From Oerskovia merdavium (GTDB taxonomy: Bacteria > Actinomycetota > Actinomycetes > Actinomycetales > Cellulomonadaceae), in contig NZ_JACSQF010000007.1 in NCBI RefSeq assembly GCF_014836755.1, positions 1 through 64,000 on the forward strand: a DNA stretch of 64,000 nt, given 5' to 3'. Made by a program: the position numbers and the translations under genes. Shown piece by piece: positions 42,312 through 50,127 of the stretch (position 1 is the first letter of the stretch; the number at the start of each line of letters is the position of its first letter). The notes below the pieces were generated by a model. The model was given only the letters and a program-made list of their open reading frames with translations. It made no database searches and was not told where the DNA came from.

Positions 42312-42413
42312 GCCTGCAGGAGGCGACCGTCGTGTGCGGGGTCCGGGACGTCCCGGGCCCCGCGCACGGCGGCCGCACCGTCCGGACCGTCCGCCACGAG
42401 GGGAGAAGGAACC

Positions 42414-43112
42414 ATGCCCGACGACGTCACGCCCGCCCTGCAGGTCACCGCAACGGGGGCGGTGGGCACCGTGCCGGGCGGGGGGGCGGGCGCCGCACCG
42501 AGCGAGGGACTGCCTGGGCGCGTGACCCTCACCGAGGGCGCGGCAGAGCTGCTCGCCCGGCTCCGCGTCCAGTACGGCGAGCTCATGTTCCACCAGTCCG
42601 GCGGGTGCTGCGACGGGTCGTCGCCCATGTGCTACCCGCAGGGCGAGTTCCTCACGTCGGACGCCGACGTGCACCTGGGCGACCTCACGGTCACGGACTC
42701 GTACTCGGCCCTGGCCGAGGTGCCTGACGCCCTGCCGCTCGGGGGACTGTCGGACGACCCTGCGCTCGCGGTACCGCCGGGACCCGTGGACCCGGAGCAC
42801 GGCGCGACGCCGGCCCGCGGGGCGGCGACCGTGCTGTCGGCCGTGGTCTCGGGTCACGTGCTGTCCGAGCCTGCGGTGGCGCCGGGGCTCGCGGGCGACG
42901 GGACGCGGGCCGGTGGCCCGACGTTCACCGTGCCGTTCTGGATGAGCCGCAACCAGTTCGAGTACTGGAAGCACACGCACCTCACGGTCGACGTGGTCCC
43001 GGGACGAGGGTCGGGGTTCAGCGTCGAGGCGCCCGAGGGCGTGCGGTTCATCATCCGGTCGAGGCTGTTCTCGGACGAGGAGTCGGAGGCGCTCGCCGGC
43101 CAGGTGCTGTGA
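42414..43112 (+). CDS. DUF779-family protein
   Basis: A 232-residue protein starting at ATG 42414 with GGGGAGAAGGA upstream. The N-terminal DUF779 signature is MFHQSGGCCDGSSPMCYPQGEF, and the C-terminal part (PFWMSRNQFEYWKHTHLTVDVVPGRGSGFSVEAPEG) is also conserved. The family is normally about 125 residues; here a non-conserved Pro/Ala-rich insertion of some 60 residues lies between the halves. DUF779 genes commonly follow aldehyde dehydrogenase genes; the cysteine pair suggests a metal or redox role, but the function is not established. Confidence 0.88.
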   Translation: MPDDVTPALQVTATGAVGTVPGGGAGAAPSEGLPGRVTLTEGAAELLARLRVQYGELMFHQSGGCCDGSSPMCYPQGEFLTSDADVHLGDLTVTDSYSALAEVPDALPLGGLSDDPALAVPPGPVDPEHGATPARGAATVLSAVVSGHVLSEPAVAPGLAGDGTRAGGPTFTVPFWMSRNQFEYWKHTHLTVDVVPGRGSGFSVEAPEGVRFIIRSRLFSDEESEALAGQVL

Positions 43113-43281
43113 TCCGCCGTCCTGTGACCCGCCGTCCTGGGCCCCGCAGTCGGGTGCCCGCCGGCCCACCCGTGCGGTGCGCGCACGTCGTGCACGTCAC
43201 ACGAGGACGAACGTCACATCCGGCTGCCGAGCACACCTCGTCACCGCGCCCGGCCACCCGCGCCATGGCAGTCTTCCGAGC

Positions 43282-44724
43282 ATGAGTGCTGAACCGCCCG
43301 TGGCATCCCCAACCCCCACCCGAGTTCCCGGCAAGGTCGTCCTCGCCTGCCTCGCGGCTGCTCTCGGCGGGCTCCTGTTCGGCTTCGACACGTCGGTCGT
43401 CAACTCGGCCGTCGGTGCACTGAGCGAGCACTTCGAGCTGGCCGCGAGCATGCGCGGCATGGTGGCCTCGCTGTCGCTCCTGGGCTGCGCGGTCGGTGCT
43501 TGGTTCGCGGGGTCGGTCGCGGAGCGGGTCGGGCGCGTGCGGGTCATGCTCCTCTCGGCGCTGCTGTTCGGCGGCTGCGCGGTGCTCGCGGCGTTCACGC
43601 CGTCGGTGGCCCTGCTCCTGCCGGTGCGGTTCGTCGCGGGCATCGGGATCGGTGCGGCCTCGGTCATGGCCTCGGGCTACATCGCGGAGGTCGCCCCGGC
43701 GCGAGCCCGTGGACGCCTCGGCGGTCTCCAGCAGCTCTTCATCACGGTCGGGATCTTCGTGGCGCTCGCGGCCGGGCTGGCGATGTCCCGCGCGGCCGGG
43801 GGCGCGGCGCACGAGCTGTGGGCGGGCCTGCCGGCCTGGCGGTGGATGTTCCTCGGCGAGCTCGTCCCCGCGGCCCTCTATGCGCTGGCCGCGTTCCGCC
43901 TGCCCGAGTCCCCGCGGTACCTGGTCGCGCAGGGGCGTGAGGACGAGGCCAAGCGCGTCCTCCGGCGGTTCACGGGAGTCGACGACCGCGAGGTCGACGA
44001 GACCGTGGAAGAGATCCGGACGTCGATCGGCGAGCACGCGACGACGTCGCTGCGCGACCTGCGCGGCCCGGCCCTGGGGCTCAGGCCCATCGTGTGGATC
44101 GGGCTGGGCGTCGCGGCACTCATCCAGCTGAGCGGCATCAACGCGGTCTTCGTCTACTCGACGTCGCTGTGGGAGTCGGTGGGCTTCACCGAGGCCCGGG
44201 CACTGACCATGTCGCTCGTGACCGCGGCGGTCAACATCGCCGTGACGGTCGTCGCGATCATGCTCGCCGACCGGTTCGGGCGTCGCCCCATGCTCGCGGC
44301 CGGGTCGGTCGGCATGGCGGTCTCGCTCGCGGTCACGGCGTTCGCGTTCGGTCACGCGACGACGTCGGCGGCGGGCGAGCTGGTCTTCCCGCAGGTGTGG
44401 GCCATGACCGCGCTCGTGGCCGTGAACCTCATGGTGGTCTCGTTCGGCCTCACGTGGGGGCCGCTCGGCTGGGTCCTGCTGGGCGAGATGTTCCCGAACT
44501 CGATCCGTGCGACGGCGCTCGCGGTGGCGACGGCCGTGCAGTGGTTCGTGAACTACGGCGTGACCCGGTCCTTCCCCGTCGTGAGCGAGTCGTGGGGGCT
44601 GCCTGCGACGTACGGGACCTTCGCGGCGATCTCGGCGTTCGCGGTGTTCTTCGTGCTGCGCTTCCTGCCCGAGACCAAGGGGCGGACCCTCGAGCAGATG
44701 GGCGACGGCGCCCGGGTGGGGTGA
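43282..44724 (+). CDS. MFS sugar transporter (sugar porter family)
   Basis: A 480-residue inner-membrane permease with twelve predicted helices. Sugar-porter signatures are GGLLFGFDTSVVNSAVG, the loop GSVAERVGRVRVML, PESPRYLVAQGRE after helix six and PETKGRTLEQMGDG at the C-terminus. It likely imports a monosaccharide by proton symport. The 169-bp region before it contains no gene; the start ATG 43282 lacks a strong ribosome site. No adjacent catabolic gene points to a substrate. Confidence 0.92.
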   Translation: MSAEPPVASPTPTRVPGKVVLACLAAALGGLLFGFDTSVVNSAVGALSEHFELAASMRGMVASLSLLGCAVGAWFAGSVAERVGRVRVMLLSALLFGGCAVLAAFTPSVALLLPVRFVAGIGIGAASVMASGYIAEVAPARARGRLGGLQQLFITVGIFVALAAGLAMSRAAGGAAHELWAGLPAWRWMFLGELVPAALYALAAFRLPESPRYLVAQGREDEAKRVLRRFTGVDDREVDETVEEIRTSIGEHATTSLRDLRGPALGLRPIVWIGLGVAALIQLSGINAVFVYSTSLWESVGFTEARALTMSLVTAAVNIAVTVVAIMLADRFGRRPMLAAGSVGMAVSLAVTAFAFGHATTSAAGELVFPQVWAMTALVAVNLMVVSFGLTWGPLGWVLLGEMFPNSIRATALAVATAVQWFVNYGVTRSFPVVSESWGLPATYGTFAAISAFAVFFVLRFLPETKGRTLEQMGDGARVG

Positions 44725-44752
44725 AGCCCAGGATCTCACCCTGTGCGGTGCT

Positions 44753-44800
44753 TCCCCAGGTACCGGCCGGAATCGTAGCGTTGGATCGGAAACCTGGGGA
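44753..44800 (+). promoter_or_regulatory. leader inverted repeat overlapping a Shine-Dalgarno site
   Basis: TCCCCAGGT (44753-44761) can pair with ACCTGGGGA (44792-44800), whose end overlaps the GGGGAGGGG ribosome site of the next gene. If both arms are transcribed the site would be masked. A TAGCGT -10 candidate between the arms would exclude the left arm from the transcript. Confidence 0.3.
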
Positions 44801-44810
44801 GGGGCCGCCG

Positions 44811-45107
44811 ATGTTCACGCAGGTCGTCGTGCACCGCCCCAAGGACGAGTTCCGGGGCGAGACGGTCGCGTTCCTCCAGCGCGTGACCGAGGCCGCCCGG
44901 GTGCTCCCGGGGGTCGTCGAGGCCGTGGTGTGGGCCGAGGGCGACGGCGAGCGCTTCGTCCTGACCACCACGTGGGAGTCGCCGGCGACCTTTGCGGCGG
45001 GTGAGGACGCGCTGTTCGACCTGCTCCAGAGCGTCCCGTACGACGAGTGGATGCGCGAGCCCCTCGACGTCCTGCTCCTCGACGAGATCCCGCCGCCGGC
45101 CGCTTGA
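44811..45107 (+). CDS. small protein with monooxygenase-like (dimeric alpha-beta barrel) fold
   Basis: A 98-residue protein starting at ATG 44811. The sequence runs as beta strand (MFTQVVVHRP), helix (ETVAFLQRVTEAARVLPGV), strands (VEAVVWAEGDGERFVLTTTW) and helix (AGEDALFDLLQSVPYDEW), compatible with the ABM/ferredoxin-like fold. I do not recognise a specific family. It stands alone between a sugar transporter and a DinB-like gene. Confidence 0.7.
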   Translation: MFTQVVVHRPKDEFRGETVAFLQRVTEAARVLPGVVEAVVWAEGDGERFVLTTTWESPATFAAGEDALFDLLQSVPYDEWMREPLDVLLLDEIPPPAA

Positions 45108-45153
45108 GCGCAGGGGGTTCACCCTGGTGGCCTGCGGGCCTACCATTCCGTGC

Positions 45154-45720
45154 ATGACGTCGACGCCCGCCCAGCCCGCCCCGCAGGACCCCGCAGGGAT
45201 CACCCCGGACACCAAGGACTGGACGTGGGTCCTCGAGCGCCCGTGCCCCGAGTGCGGCTTCGTGTCGTCAGCCGTGGACCCGGACCAGGTCGGCCCTGCG
45301 GTCCGGTCGTCGGTCGTGCGCTGGCAGGAGGTCCTGGAGCGCCCCGACGCGGCGCTGCGCCCGGACGAGCACACGTGGTCGCCGCTCGAGTACGCGGCGC
45401 ACGTGCGCGACGTGTTCGGCATCTTCGACGTGCGGCTCGCCTCGATGGTCGAGGGGGACGACCCGCAGTTCGCGAACTGGGACCAGGACGCGGCAGCGGT
45501 CGAGGGCGACTACGCGAGCCAGGACCCGCAGGTGCTCTCGCGCGAGATCGCGTTCGCGGGCGACCGGGTCGCGGGCCGGTTCGACGCCGTCGGGTCCGAC
45601 GACTGGGAGCGTCCCGGTCGCCGCTCGAACGGCTCGGTCTTCACGGTCCGCACGCTCGGGCAGTACTTCCTGCACGACGTGGTCCACCACCTGCACGACG
45701 TGGGCGCGCCGACCGCCTGA
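45154..45720 (+). CDS. DinB-family protein
   Basis: A 188-residue four-helix protein starting at ATG 45154. Metal-binding histidines of the DinB/YfiT-like fold are suggested by HTWSPLEYAAHVRDVF and FLHDVVHHLHDVG. The N-terminus adds a C-x-x-C pair (RPCPECGF). Actinobacterial members include mycothiol- or maleylpyruvate-related transferases, but this one has no close assignment. No operon partner is apparent. Confidence 0.85.
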   Translation: MTSTPAQPAPQDPAGITPDTKDWTWVLERPCPECGFVSSAVDPDQVGPAVRSSVVRWQEVLERPDAALRPDEHTWSPLEYAAHVRDVFGIFDVRLASMVEGDDPQFANWDQDAAAVEGDYASQDPQVLSREIAFAGDRVAGRFDAVGSDDWERPGRRSNGSVFTVRTLGQYFLHDVVHHLHDVGAPTA

Positions 45721-45815
45721 GTCACTTCCGGCCAGGCCCGCCCACGCGAGCCCGACGTCCCGCGCACGACCCACGCCCGTAACCTCCCGGCATTCTTGGC
45801 GGTCGTCGACCCGTC

Positions 45816-45821
45816 TAGCGT
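45816..45821 (+). promoter_or_regulatory. -10 element giving a probable leaderless transcript
   Basis: TAGCGT ends 6 bp before the ATG of the next gene, so transcription should begin at or next to the start codon. Leaderless mRNAs are common in actinobacteria. Confidence 0.5.
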
Positions 45822-45827
45822 CACGTC

Positions 45828-46826
45828 ATGACGCTTCCTCTGACGGGGTCGGTCCCCGAGATGTACAGCAGTGACCATCTGCTCGCGCTGCCGCGCTCGC
45901 GCGGCGTGTCGCGTCCGGGGATCGAGGCGCTCGCGCAGGCCTGGTACCCGGAGGCGGGCTGGGTCAGCGAGCCGTCGAGCGGTCCGGCGGAGCGTCCCAT
46001 GGCGGGGGCCCGCTTCCGCGGCGTGGTGCCCGACGACGTCCGTCGCCCCGGGGTCCTGCGGCTCACCGAGGGCGTGGAGGTCGTGGGGCCGTTCGTGGTC
46101 CCGGCTCCGCAGTCGCTCGCGCTGGACCTGGCCTCGTCGGTCGCGGAGCTGTGGGCCGTGCGCGTCGCGCACAGGTCGCGCGACCGGCTCCCGGCCGAGG
46201 TCGACGACCGCGACGGCCTGGCACGGGTCTTCGCCGCGGGGCTCCCGGACGACATGGAGCTGCGGGTGGTCCGGTGGATGGTGGCCGCGGCGCGCAAGGT
46301 CGGGGGCACGCTGTTCGTCGACGGCGCCGTGCCGCTCGCGCCCGAGCCCGCGGCCGCGGTCGACCTGACGCTCTACAGCGCGCAGGCCCTGACCCCCGAC
46401 GCCGCGCTCGGTTCGCTGCAGACCGTCGTGCCGGGCGCTCGCGTCGTGGAGGTCGTGGAGCGCCCGGACCGGCTGGTCGACTTCGCGCTCGACGGGGAGA
46501 CGGCCTACGACGGCGCGCTGCGGGTCGTGGTGCGCAAGGTGGACGTGGTCCCGGCCGTGCTCGGGGCCCTGGACTGGCGCGAGTACGGCCCGTTCGCGTA
46601 CCGCATGAGCTGGGTGCCGGCGGACTCGTACGAGCTCGAGGTCGAGGAGCCGTCGGGTCTGCACCTCATCGCGCGCTCGCGCATGCGGGCCTCGGTGGCC
46701 CGGCTCGCGTCGGTCCTGCAGGGGCGGGCTGCCGGCGTGCTCGTGGACGACGGCGGCTTCGAGGTGACCTCCGCGGAGGTGGACGAACGCATCGCGGCGG
46801 TGAGCACGGCCCGCTTCTGGGTGTGA
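45828..46826 (+). CDS. conserved hypothetical protein
   Basis: A 332-residue soluble protein with strong coding bias. It has no signal peptide or membrane segment. It shows a mixed alpha/beta pattern; segments include RWMVAAARKVGGTLFVDGAVPL and YRMSWVPADSYELEVEEPSGLHLIARSRMRASVARL. I do not recognise the family. The -10 box just upstream suggests leaderless expression, and the long non-coding region that follows makes it the last gene of this block. Confidence 0.75.
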   Translation: MTLPLTGSVPEMYSSDHLLALPRSRGVSRPGIEALAQAWYPEAGWVSEPSSGPAERPMAGARFRGVVPDDVRRPGVLRLTEGVEVVGPFVVPAPQSLALDLASSVAELWAVRVAHRSRDRLPAEVDDRDGLARVFAAGLPDDMELRVVRWMVAAARKVGGTLFVDGAVPLAPEPAAAVDLTLYSAQALTPDAALGSLQTVVPGARVVEVVERPDRLVDFALDGETAYDGALRVVVRKVDVVPAVLGALDWREYGPFAYRMSWVPADSYELEVEEPSGLHLIARSRMRASVARLASVLQGRAAGVLVDDGGFEVTSAEVDERIAAVSTARFWV

Positions 46827-46839
46827 CCCGCTCCCAGAG

Positions 46840-46906
46840 TTGTCCACAGATTCTGTGCACAAGCCTGTGGGTAACTCCGCGAGACCGGGCCTCCGGTTGT
46901 GGATGA
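46840..46906. promoter_or_regulatory. cluster of four DnaA-box-like sites
   Basis: TTGTCCACA (46840, plus) is a perfect actinobacterial DnaA box. TGTGCACAA (46854), TGTGGGTAA (46866) and TGTGGATGA (46898) are minus-strand near-matches. Four in 67 bp is far above chance at this GC content. No dnaA, dnaN or rpmH is nearby, so this is not the expected oriC context. Confidence 0.55.
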
Positions 46907-46949
46907 ACCTGTGGTCTCGGCCTGGGCAGAAATACCTCGTGCAGAGGTC

Positions 46950-47341
46950 TTGCCGCAGGCCCCGGCACAGGACTAGAAACGACAGTGTTGGCTCCGACGG
47001 GTACGGACGAGGCAGCCCCGACGACGCTCTCCCGCACGGGAGGACGGACCGGCAAGGACGCTGGAACCACAACCCCGAGGGACCCTGGTCGACCGGAAAA
47101 CGGTGGGACGTCTCGTGGCCGCAAGGCCCCGAGCTGCGGGTGACGACGCAGGTCTCCAGCGGACCGGAAGACCGATCGTGAGAGACACCTCCCAAGGAGA
47201 CCGGGACGGACTTCGGTACGTCGCGGGGGAGGCGTCGAGCCGCGACGTCGACGCGGAGCCCGGCCGGCCTACCCCTGCGGCCGACCACACAGGGCACACG
47301 GTCATCAGCGAGGCCCCTGGCGCAAGCCAGGGGCCTCGCTG
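46950..47341 (+). ncRNA. candidate structured non-coding RNA
   Basis: The 579-bp region 46827-47405 holds no convincing gene. From about 46950 composition changes: more A and T, and several small hairpins, such as CTCCCGCACGGGAG, GGCCGCAAGGCC and GGTCT...AGACC. It ends in a 16-bp perfect hairpin with a GCAA tetraloop. A short plus-strand frame through it (46840-47181) uses codons with only about 70 percent GC at third positions, unlike real neighbours. The 5' end is uncertain; TTGCCG at 46950 is a -35 candidate. I could not match RNase P, tmRNA or SRP RNA signatures. A 6S/Ms1-like RNA is possible. Confidence 0.45.
47306..47341 (+). terminator. strong hairpin with GNRA loop
   Basis: CAGCGAGGCCCCTGGC, loop GCAA, then the exact complement: a 16-bp stem at 47306-47341. 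There is no U-tract. It stands 64 bp before the pirin gene and closes whatever transcript comes from upstream. Confidence 0.85.
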
Positions 47342-47405
47342 AGTCCCGGGGCCGCCCCTCCCGGCCGGGTGGGCCGCAGCCCTGCGGCACGCCTACGCTC
47401 GACCC

Positions 47406-48497
47406 ATGAGCAACCTCGAGACCCGGCCCCGCGAAGAGGTGTGCGCCGCGGGGAGCCACGCTCCGTCGTCGGGCACCTCCGGCACAGCAGCGCGCGTGGA
47501 GATCCTCGACCACCGCCAGGTCCCGCTCGGCGGGACCCGCGCCATGGACGTGCGCCGCACCCTGCCGCAGCGCGCACGTTCGCTCGTGGGCGCGTGGTGC
47601 TTCCTGGACCACTACGGCCCCGACGACGTCTCGACCTCCGACGGCATGCAGGTGCCCCCGCACCCGCACACGGGCCTGCAGACCGTGAGCTGGCTGTTCG
47701 AGGGCGAGATCCTGCACCGGGACTCGTTCGGGTCGCTGCAGACCGTGCGGCCGGGCGAGCTGAACCTCATGACGGCCGGACGGGGTATCTCGCACTCGGA
47801 GGAGTCGCCCGCTGGCGTGCGGCCGCCGCTGCTGCACGGCGTGCAGCTGTGGGTCGCGCTGCCGGGGGACCGGCTCGGCGACGAGCCGTTCTTCGAGCAC
47901 CACGGGAACCTGCCCGTGTGGCCCGGGCCGGGAGGTGAGCGTGTCCAGGTGCTCGTGGGGTCGCTCGACGTGGGCGGCGTCGAGCTGCGGTCGGCCGCGA
48001 CGGTCTTCACGCCCCTGGTCGGGGCGCAGGTCGACCTGCCCGCGGGGGGATCGGTCCAGGTCGAGGTGGACCCGCGGTTCGAGCACGCGCTGCTCGTCGA
48101 CACGGGAGACGCGTCGTTCGAGGGCGTCCCCGTGCCCGTGGCCTCGCTCGGCTACGTCGAGCCGGGGTGCTCGACGCTGACCGTCTCCGCGGGCGACAGG
48201 CCCGTGCGGGCCGTGCTGATCGGCGGAGAGCCGTTCGCCGAGGAGATCGTCATGTGGTGGAACTTCGTGGGGCGCTCGCACGACGACGTCGCGGCCGCCC
48301 GCGCGGACTGGATGGCGCAGGTCGAGGTCGTCCAGGACGACGGGGCGGACGTGCCCGTGCCCGGGGAGGGCGGCACGCGGTACGCCGCGGGGGCGTCGGG
48401 CCGGCGCTTCGGGGAGGTCGTGGGGTACGACGGCGGGCCACTGCCCGCCCCCGTGCTGCCGGACATCCGGCTCGTGCCGCGCCGACGGCCTGCCTGA
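47406..48497 (+). CDS. pirin-family protein
   Basis: A 363-residue bicupin. The N-terminal cupin has the metal motif PPHPHTGLQTVSWLFEGEILHRDS with its histidines, and MTAGRGISHSEES supplies the later His and Glu. The C-terminal cupin ends with GGEPFAEEIVMWWNFVGRS, then a non-conserved tail. Bacterial pirins bind iron and some have quercetinase activity or modulate metabolism. It stands alone and converges on narI. Confidence 0.92.
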   Translation: MSNLETRPREEVCAAGSHAPSSGTSGTAARVEILDHRQVPLGGTRAMDVRRTLPQRARSLVGAWCFLDHYGPDDVSTSDGMQVPPHPHTGLQTVSWLFEGEILHRDSFGSLQTVRPGELNLMTAGRGISHSEESPAGVRPPLLHGVQLWVALPGDRLGDEPFFEHHGNLPVWPGPGGERVQVLVGSLDVGGVELRSAATVFTPLVGAQVDLPAGGSVQVEVDPRFEHALLVDTGDASFEGVPVPVASLGYVEPGCSTLTVSAGDRPVRAVLIGGEPFAEEIVMWWNFVGRSHDDVAAARADWMAQVEVVQDDGADVPVPGEGGTRYAAGASGRRFGEVVGYDGGPLPAPVLPDIRLVPRRRPA

Positions 48498-48546
48498 GCC
48501 GCCCCTCGTGCGTGTCCGTGGGAGAGAACAGGCCGCTCTCCTCGTC

Positions 48547-48565
48547 GGGGGAACGCCCCCTCGCC
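48547..48565. terminator. small hairpin between pirin and narI genes
   Basis: GGGGG-AACG-CCCCC forms a 5-bp GC stem with a 4-nt loop in the 122-bp gap between the convergent pirin and narI genes. A GAGAG/CTCTC pair lies just before it. Confidence 0.35.
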
Positions 48566-48619
48566 CTGTCGCGTGCCGGACGCGGACCCGGGGGCAATAA
48601 CCAGTGCCGAGCCGCAGAC

Positions 48620-49381
48620 CTACCGCTTCGCCCGCGGTCCCTCCGACGGGTCCCAGCCGGGCCGCGGCTCACGGGACGCCACGGCGGCGTCGCGCGAGCG
48701 GTACACGATGTAGGGCCGGAACATGTACGGCACGGGCGCCGAGAACGCGTGCACGAGCCGCGTGAACGGCCACAGGATGAACAGCAGGTTGGCCGCGACG
48801 ATGTGGAGCTGGAACGCCGCGGGCACGCCCGCCATGAGCTCGGGCTGCGGCTGGAGGTACCAGAGCGAGCGGAACCACGGCGAGATGGTCTCGCGGTAGT
48901 CGTACCCGTGGTTCGCGGCGAGGAGCTGGGTCTGGACCGTCGCCCACGTCCCGAGCACGATCGACGCCGCGAGGAACACGTACATGACCTTGTCCATGCG
49001 CGTCGTCGCGAGGAAGACCGGGCCCGTGGTCCGTCGGCGGTAGATCAGGATGAGGAGCCCCGCGACCAGCACGAGCGCGGCGAGCGCCCCCATGTACGTC
49101 GCGACGAAGTGGTAGGCGCCCTCGCTGATCCCCACGGCCTCGGTCCACGTCTTGGGGATCACGAGCCCCATGAGGTGCCCGAGGATCACGAACAGCAGCC
49201 CGAAGTGGAACAGCGGCGACCCGAGGCGCAGCAGCTTCTTCTCGTAGAGCTCGCTCGACCGCGTGGTCCAGCCGAACTTGTCGTAGCGGTACCGCCACAC
49301 GGACCCGACGACGAACACCGCGAAGGTCACGTAGGGGAAGACCACCCACAGCAGGATGCTCCCCGTGCTCGCACCGGTCAT
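48620..49381 (-). CDS. narI: respiratory nitrate reductase gamma subunit (cytochrome b)
   Basis: A 253-residue membrane protein with five helices. Histidines for the two b hemes are present in SPLFHFGLLFVILGHLMGLV near helix two and in QLHIVAANLLFILWPFTRLVHAF in helix five. It takes electrons from menaquinol and passes them to NarH. Its ATG overlaps the narJ stop (ATGA). It is the last gene of narGHJI. Confidence 0.95.
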   Translation of the reverse strand: MTGASTGSILLWVVFPYVTFAVFVVGSVWRYRYDKFGWTTRSSELYEKKLLRLGSPLFHFGLLFVILGHLMGLVIPKTWTEAVGISEGAYHFVATYMGALAALVLVAGLLILIYRRRTTGPVFLATTRMDKVMYVFLAASIVLGTWATVQTQLLAANHGYDYRETISPWFRSLWYLQPQPELMAGVPAAFQLHIVAANLLFILWPFTRLVHAFSAPVPYMFRPYIVYRSRDAAVASREPRPGWDPSEGPRAKR

Positions 49382-50127
49382 CGTCGTACCTCCTCGGACG
49401 GCGCCCCCGCGGGGGCGAAGGGTTCGAGCGGCCCCATGGCCGACAGCCCGACCATCTCGGTCGGCGGTCCGGACGTCACGAGCTCGAGGTACCGCCGCTC
49501 GGTCTCGGCGTCGAGCGGGGGCAGGGTCAAGCACACGGCCTCGACCACGAGCGCGTACGGGCTGGCCATGGCGGCGAGCGCCGAGCGGAGCACCTCGATG
49601 CCCTGGCGGTGCGAGCCGAGCAGGCCCGCGGCGATGCGCTCCTCGTCGCGGGACCGGGCGCGCGCGGAGAACTCGAGGGCCATGGGCAGGTAGTCGGGCA
49701 GCTCCTCGCCGTCGACCTCCCACCCGGCCGCGCGGTAGGCCTGCACGAACCGCACGAGCGCCATGCCGCGCTTCCGGGTGTCCCCGGCGGCGTAGTAGGA
49801 GAGGTACATCGAGCACTTGCGCTTGAGGTCGAACGTCGCGACGTAGCGCGCCTCGAGCGCGGCGGGCTCGCCGGCCTCGAGGTCGTCGAGGAACGCGCCG
49901 AGCCGCGCCCGGACCTCGGGAGGAAGCTGCCCGACGACGTCGCGCACCTCGCGCGCGGCGGCGAGCGTCGCGGCGTCGGGGTAGTCGAGCAGGAGCGAGG
50001 CGGCCATGTGGGTGGTGCGCCGTTGCGCGGGCGTGGCCCGGACCGGGGCGAGGGGCTCCAGGAGCGGGGTGCGCGCCGTCGGGCGGGGCAGGAACGTCGT
50101 CGAGGGCGACTTCGAGAACAGTCCCAT
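49378..50127 (-). CDS. narJ: nitrate reductase molybdenum-cofactor assembly chaperone
   Basis: A 249-residue cytoplasmic chaperone of the NarJ/NarW (TorD-like) family. Conserved features are ASLLLDYPDAATLAA, YVATFDLKRKCSMYLSYYAAGDTRKRG and ELPDYLPMALEFSA. It helps cofactor insertion into NarG before membrane attachment. The ATG overlaps the narH stop; the N-terminal 40 residues before the fold are not conserved. Confidence 0.94.
   Translation of the reverse strand: MGLFSKSPSTTFLPRPTARTPLLEPLAPVRATPAQRRTTHMAASLLLDYPDAATLAAAREVRDVVGQLPPEVRARLGAFLDDLEAGEPAALEARYVATFDLKRKCSMYLSYYAAGDTRKRGMALVRFVQAYRAAGWEVDGEELPDYLPMALEFSARARSRDEERIAAGLLGSHRQGIEVLRSALAAMASPYALVVEAVCLTLPPLDAETERRYLELVTSGPPTEMVGLSAMGPLEPFAPAGAPSEEVRR

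Noticed and set aside
46840-47181. Possible 113-codon gene in the non-coding region
   Set aside because: Third positions are only about 70 percent GC, far below neighbouring genes, and the frame covers predicted hairpins and DnaA boxes. Kept as part of the candidate RNA region.
46840-47341. Chromosomal origin oriC
   Set aside because: DnaA boxes are few, there is no AT-rich unwinding region and none of dnaA, dnaN, recF, rpmH or parAB is adjacent.
46950-47341. RNase P RNA, tmRNA or SRP RNA
   Set aside because: The RNase P GAGGAAAGUC core, the tmRNA tRNA-like ends and the SRP tetraloop domain could not be found by eye.
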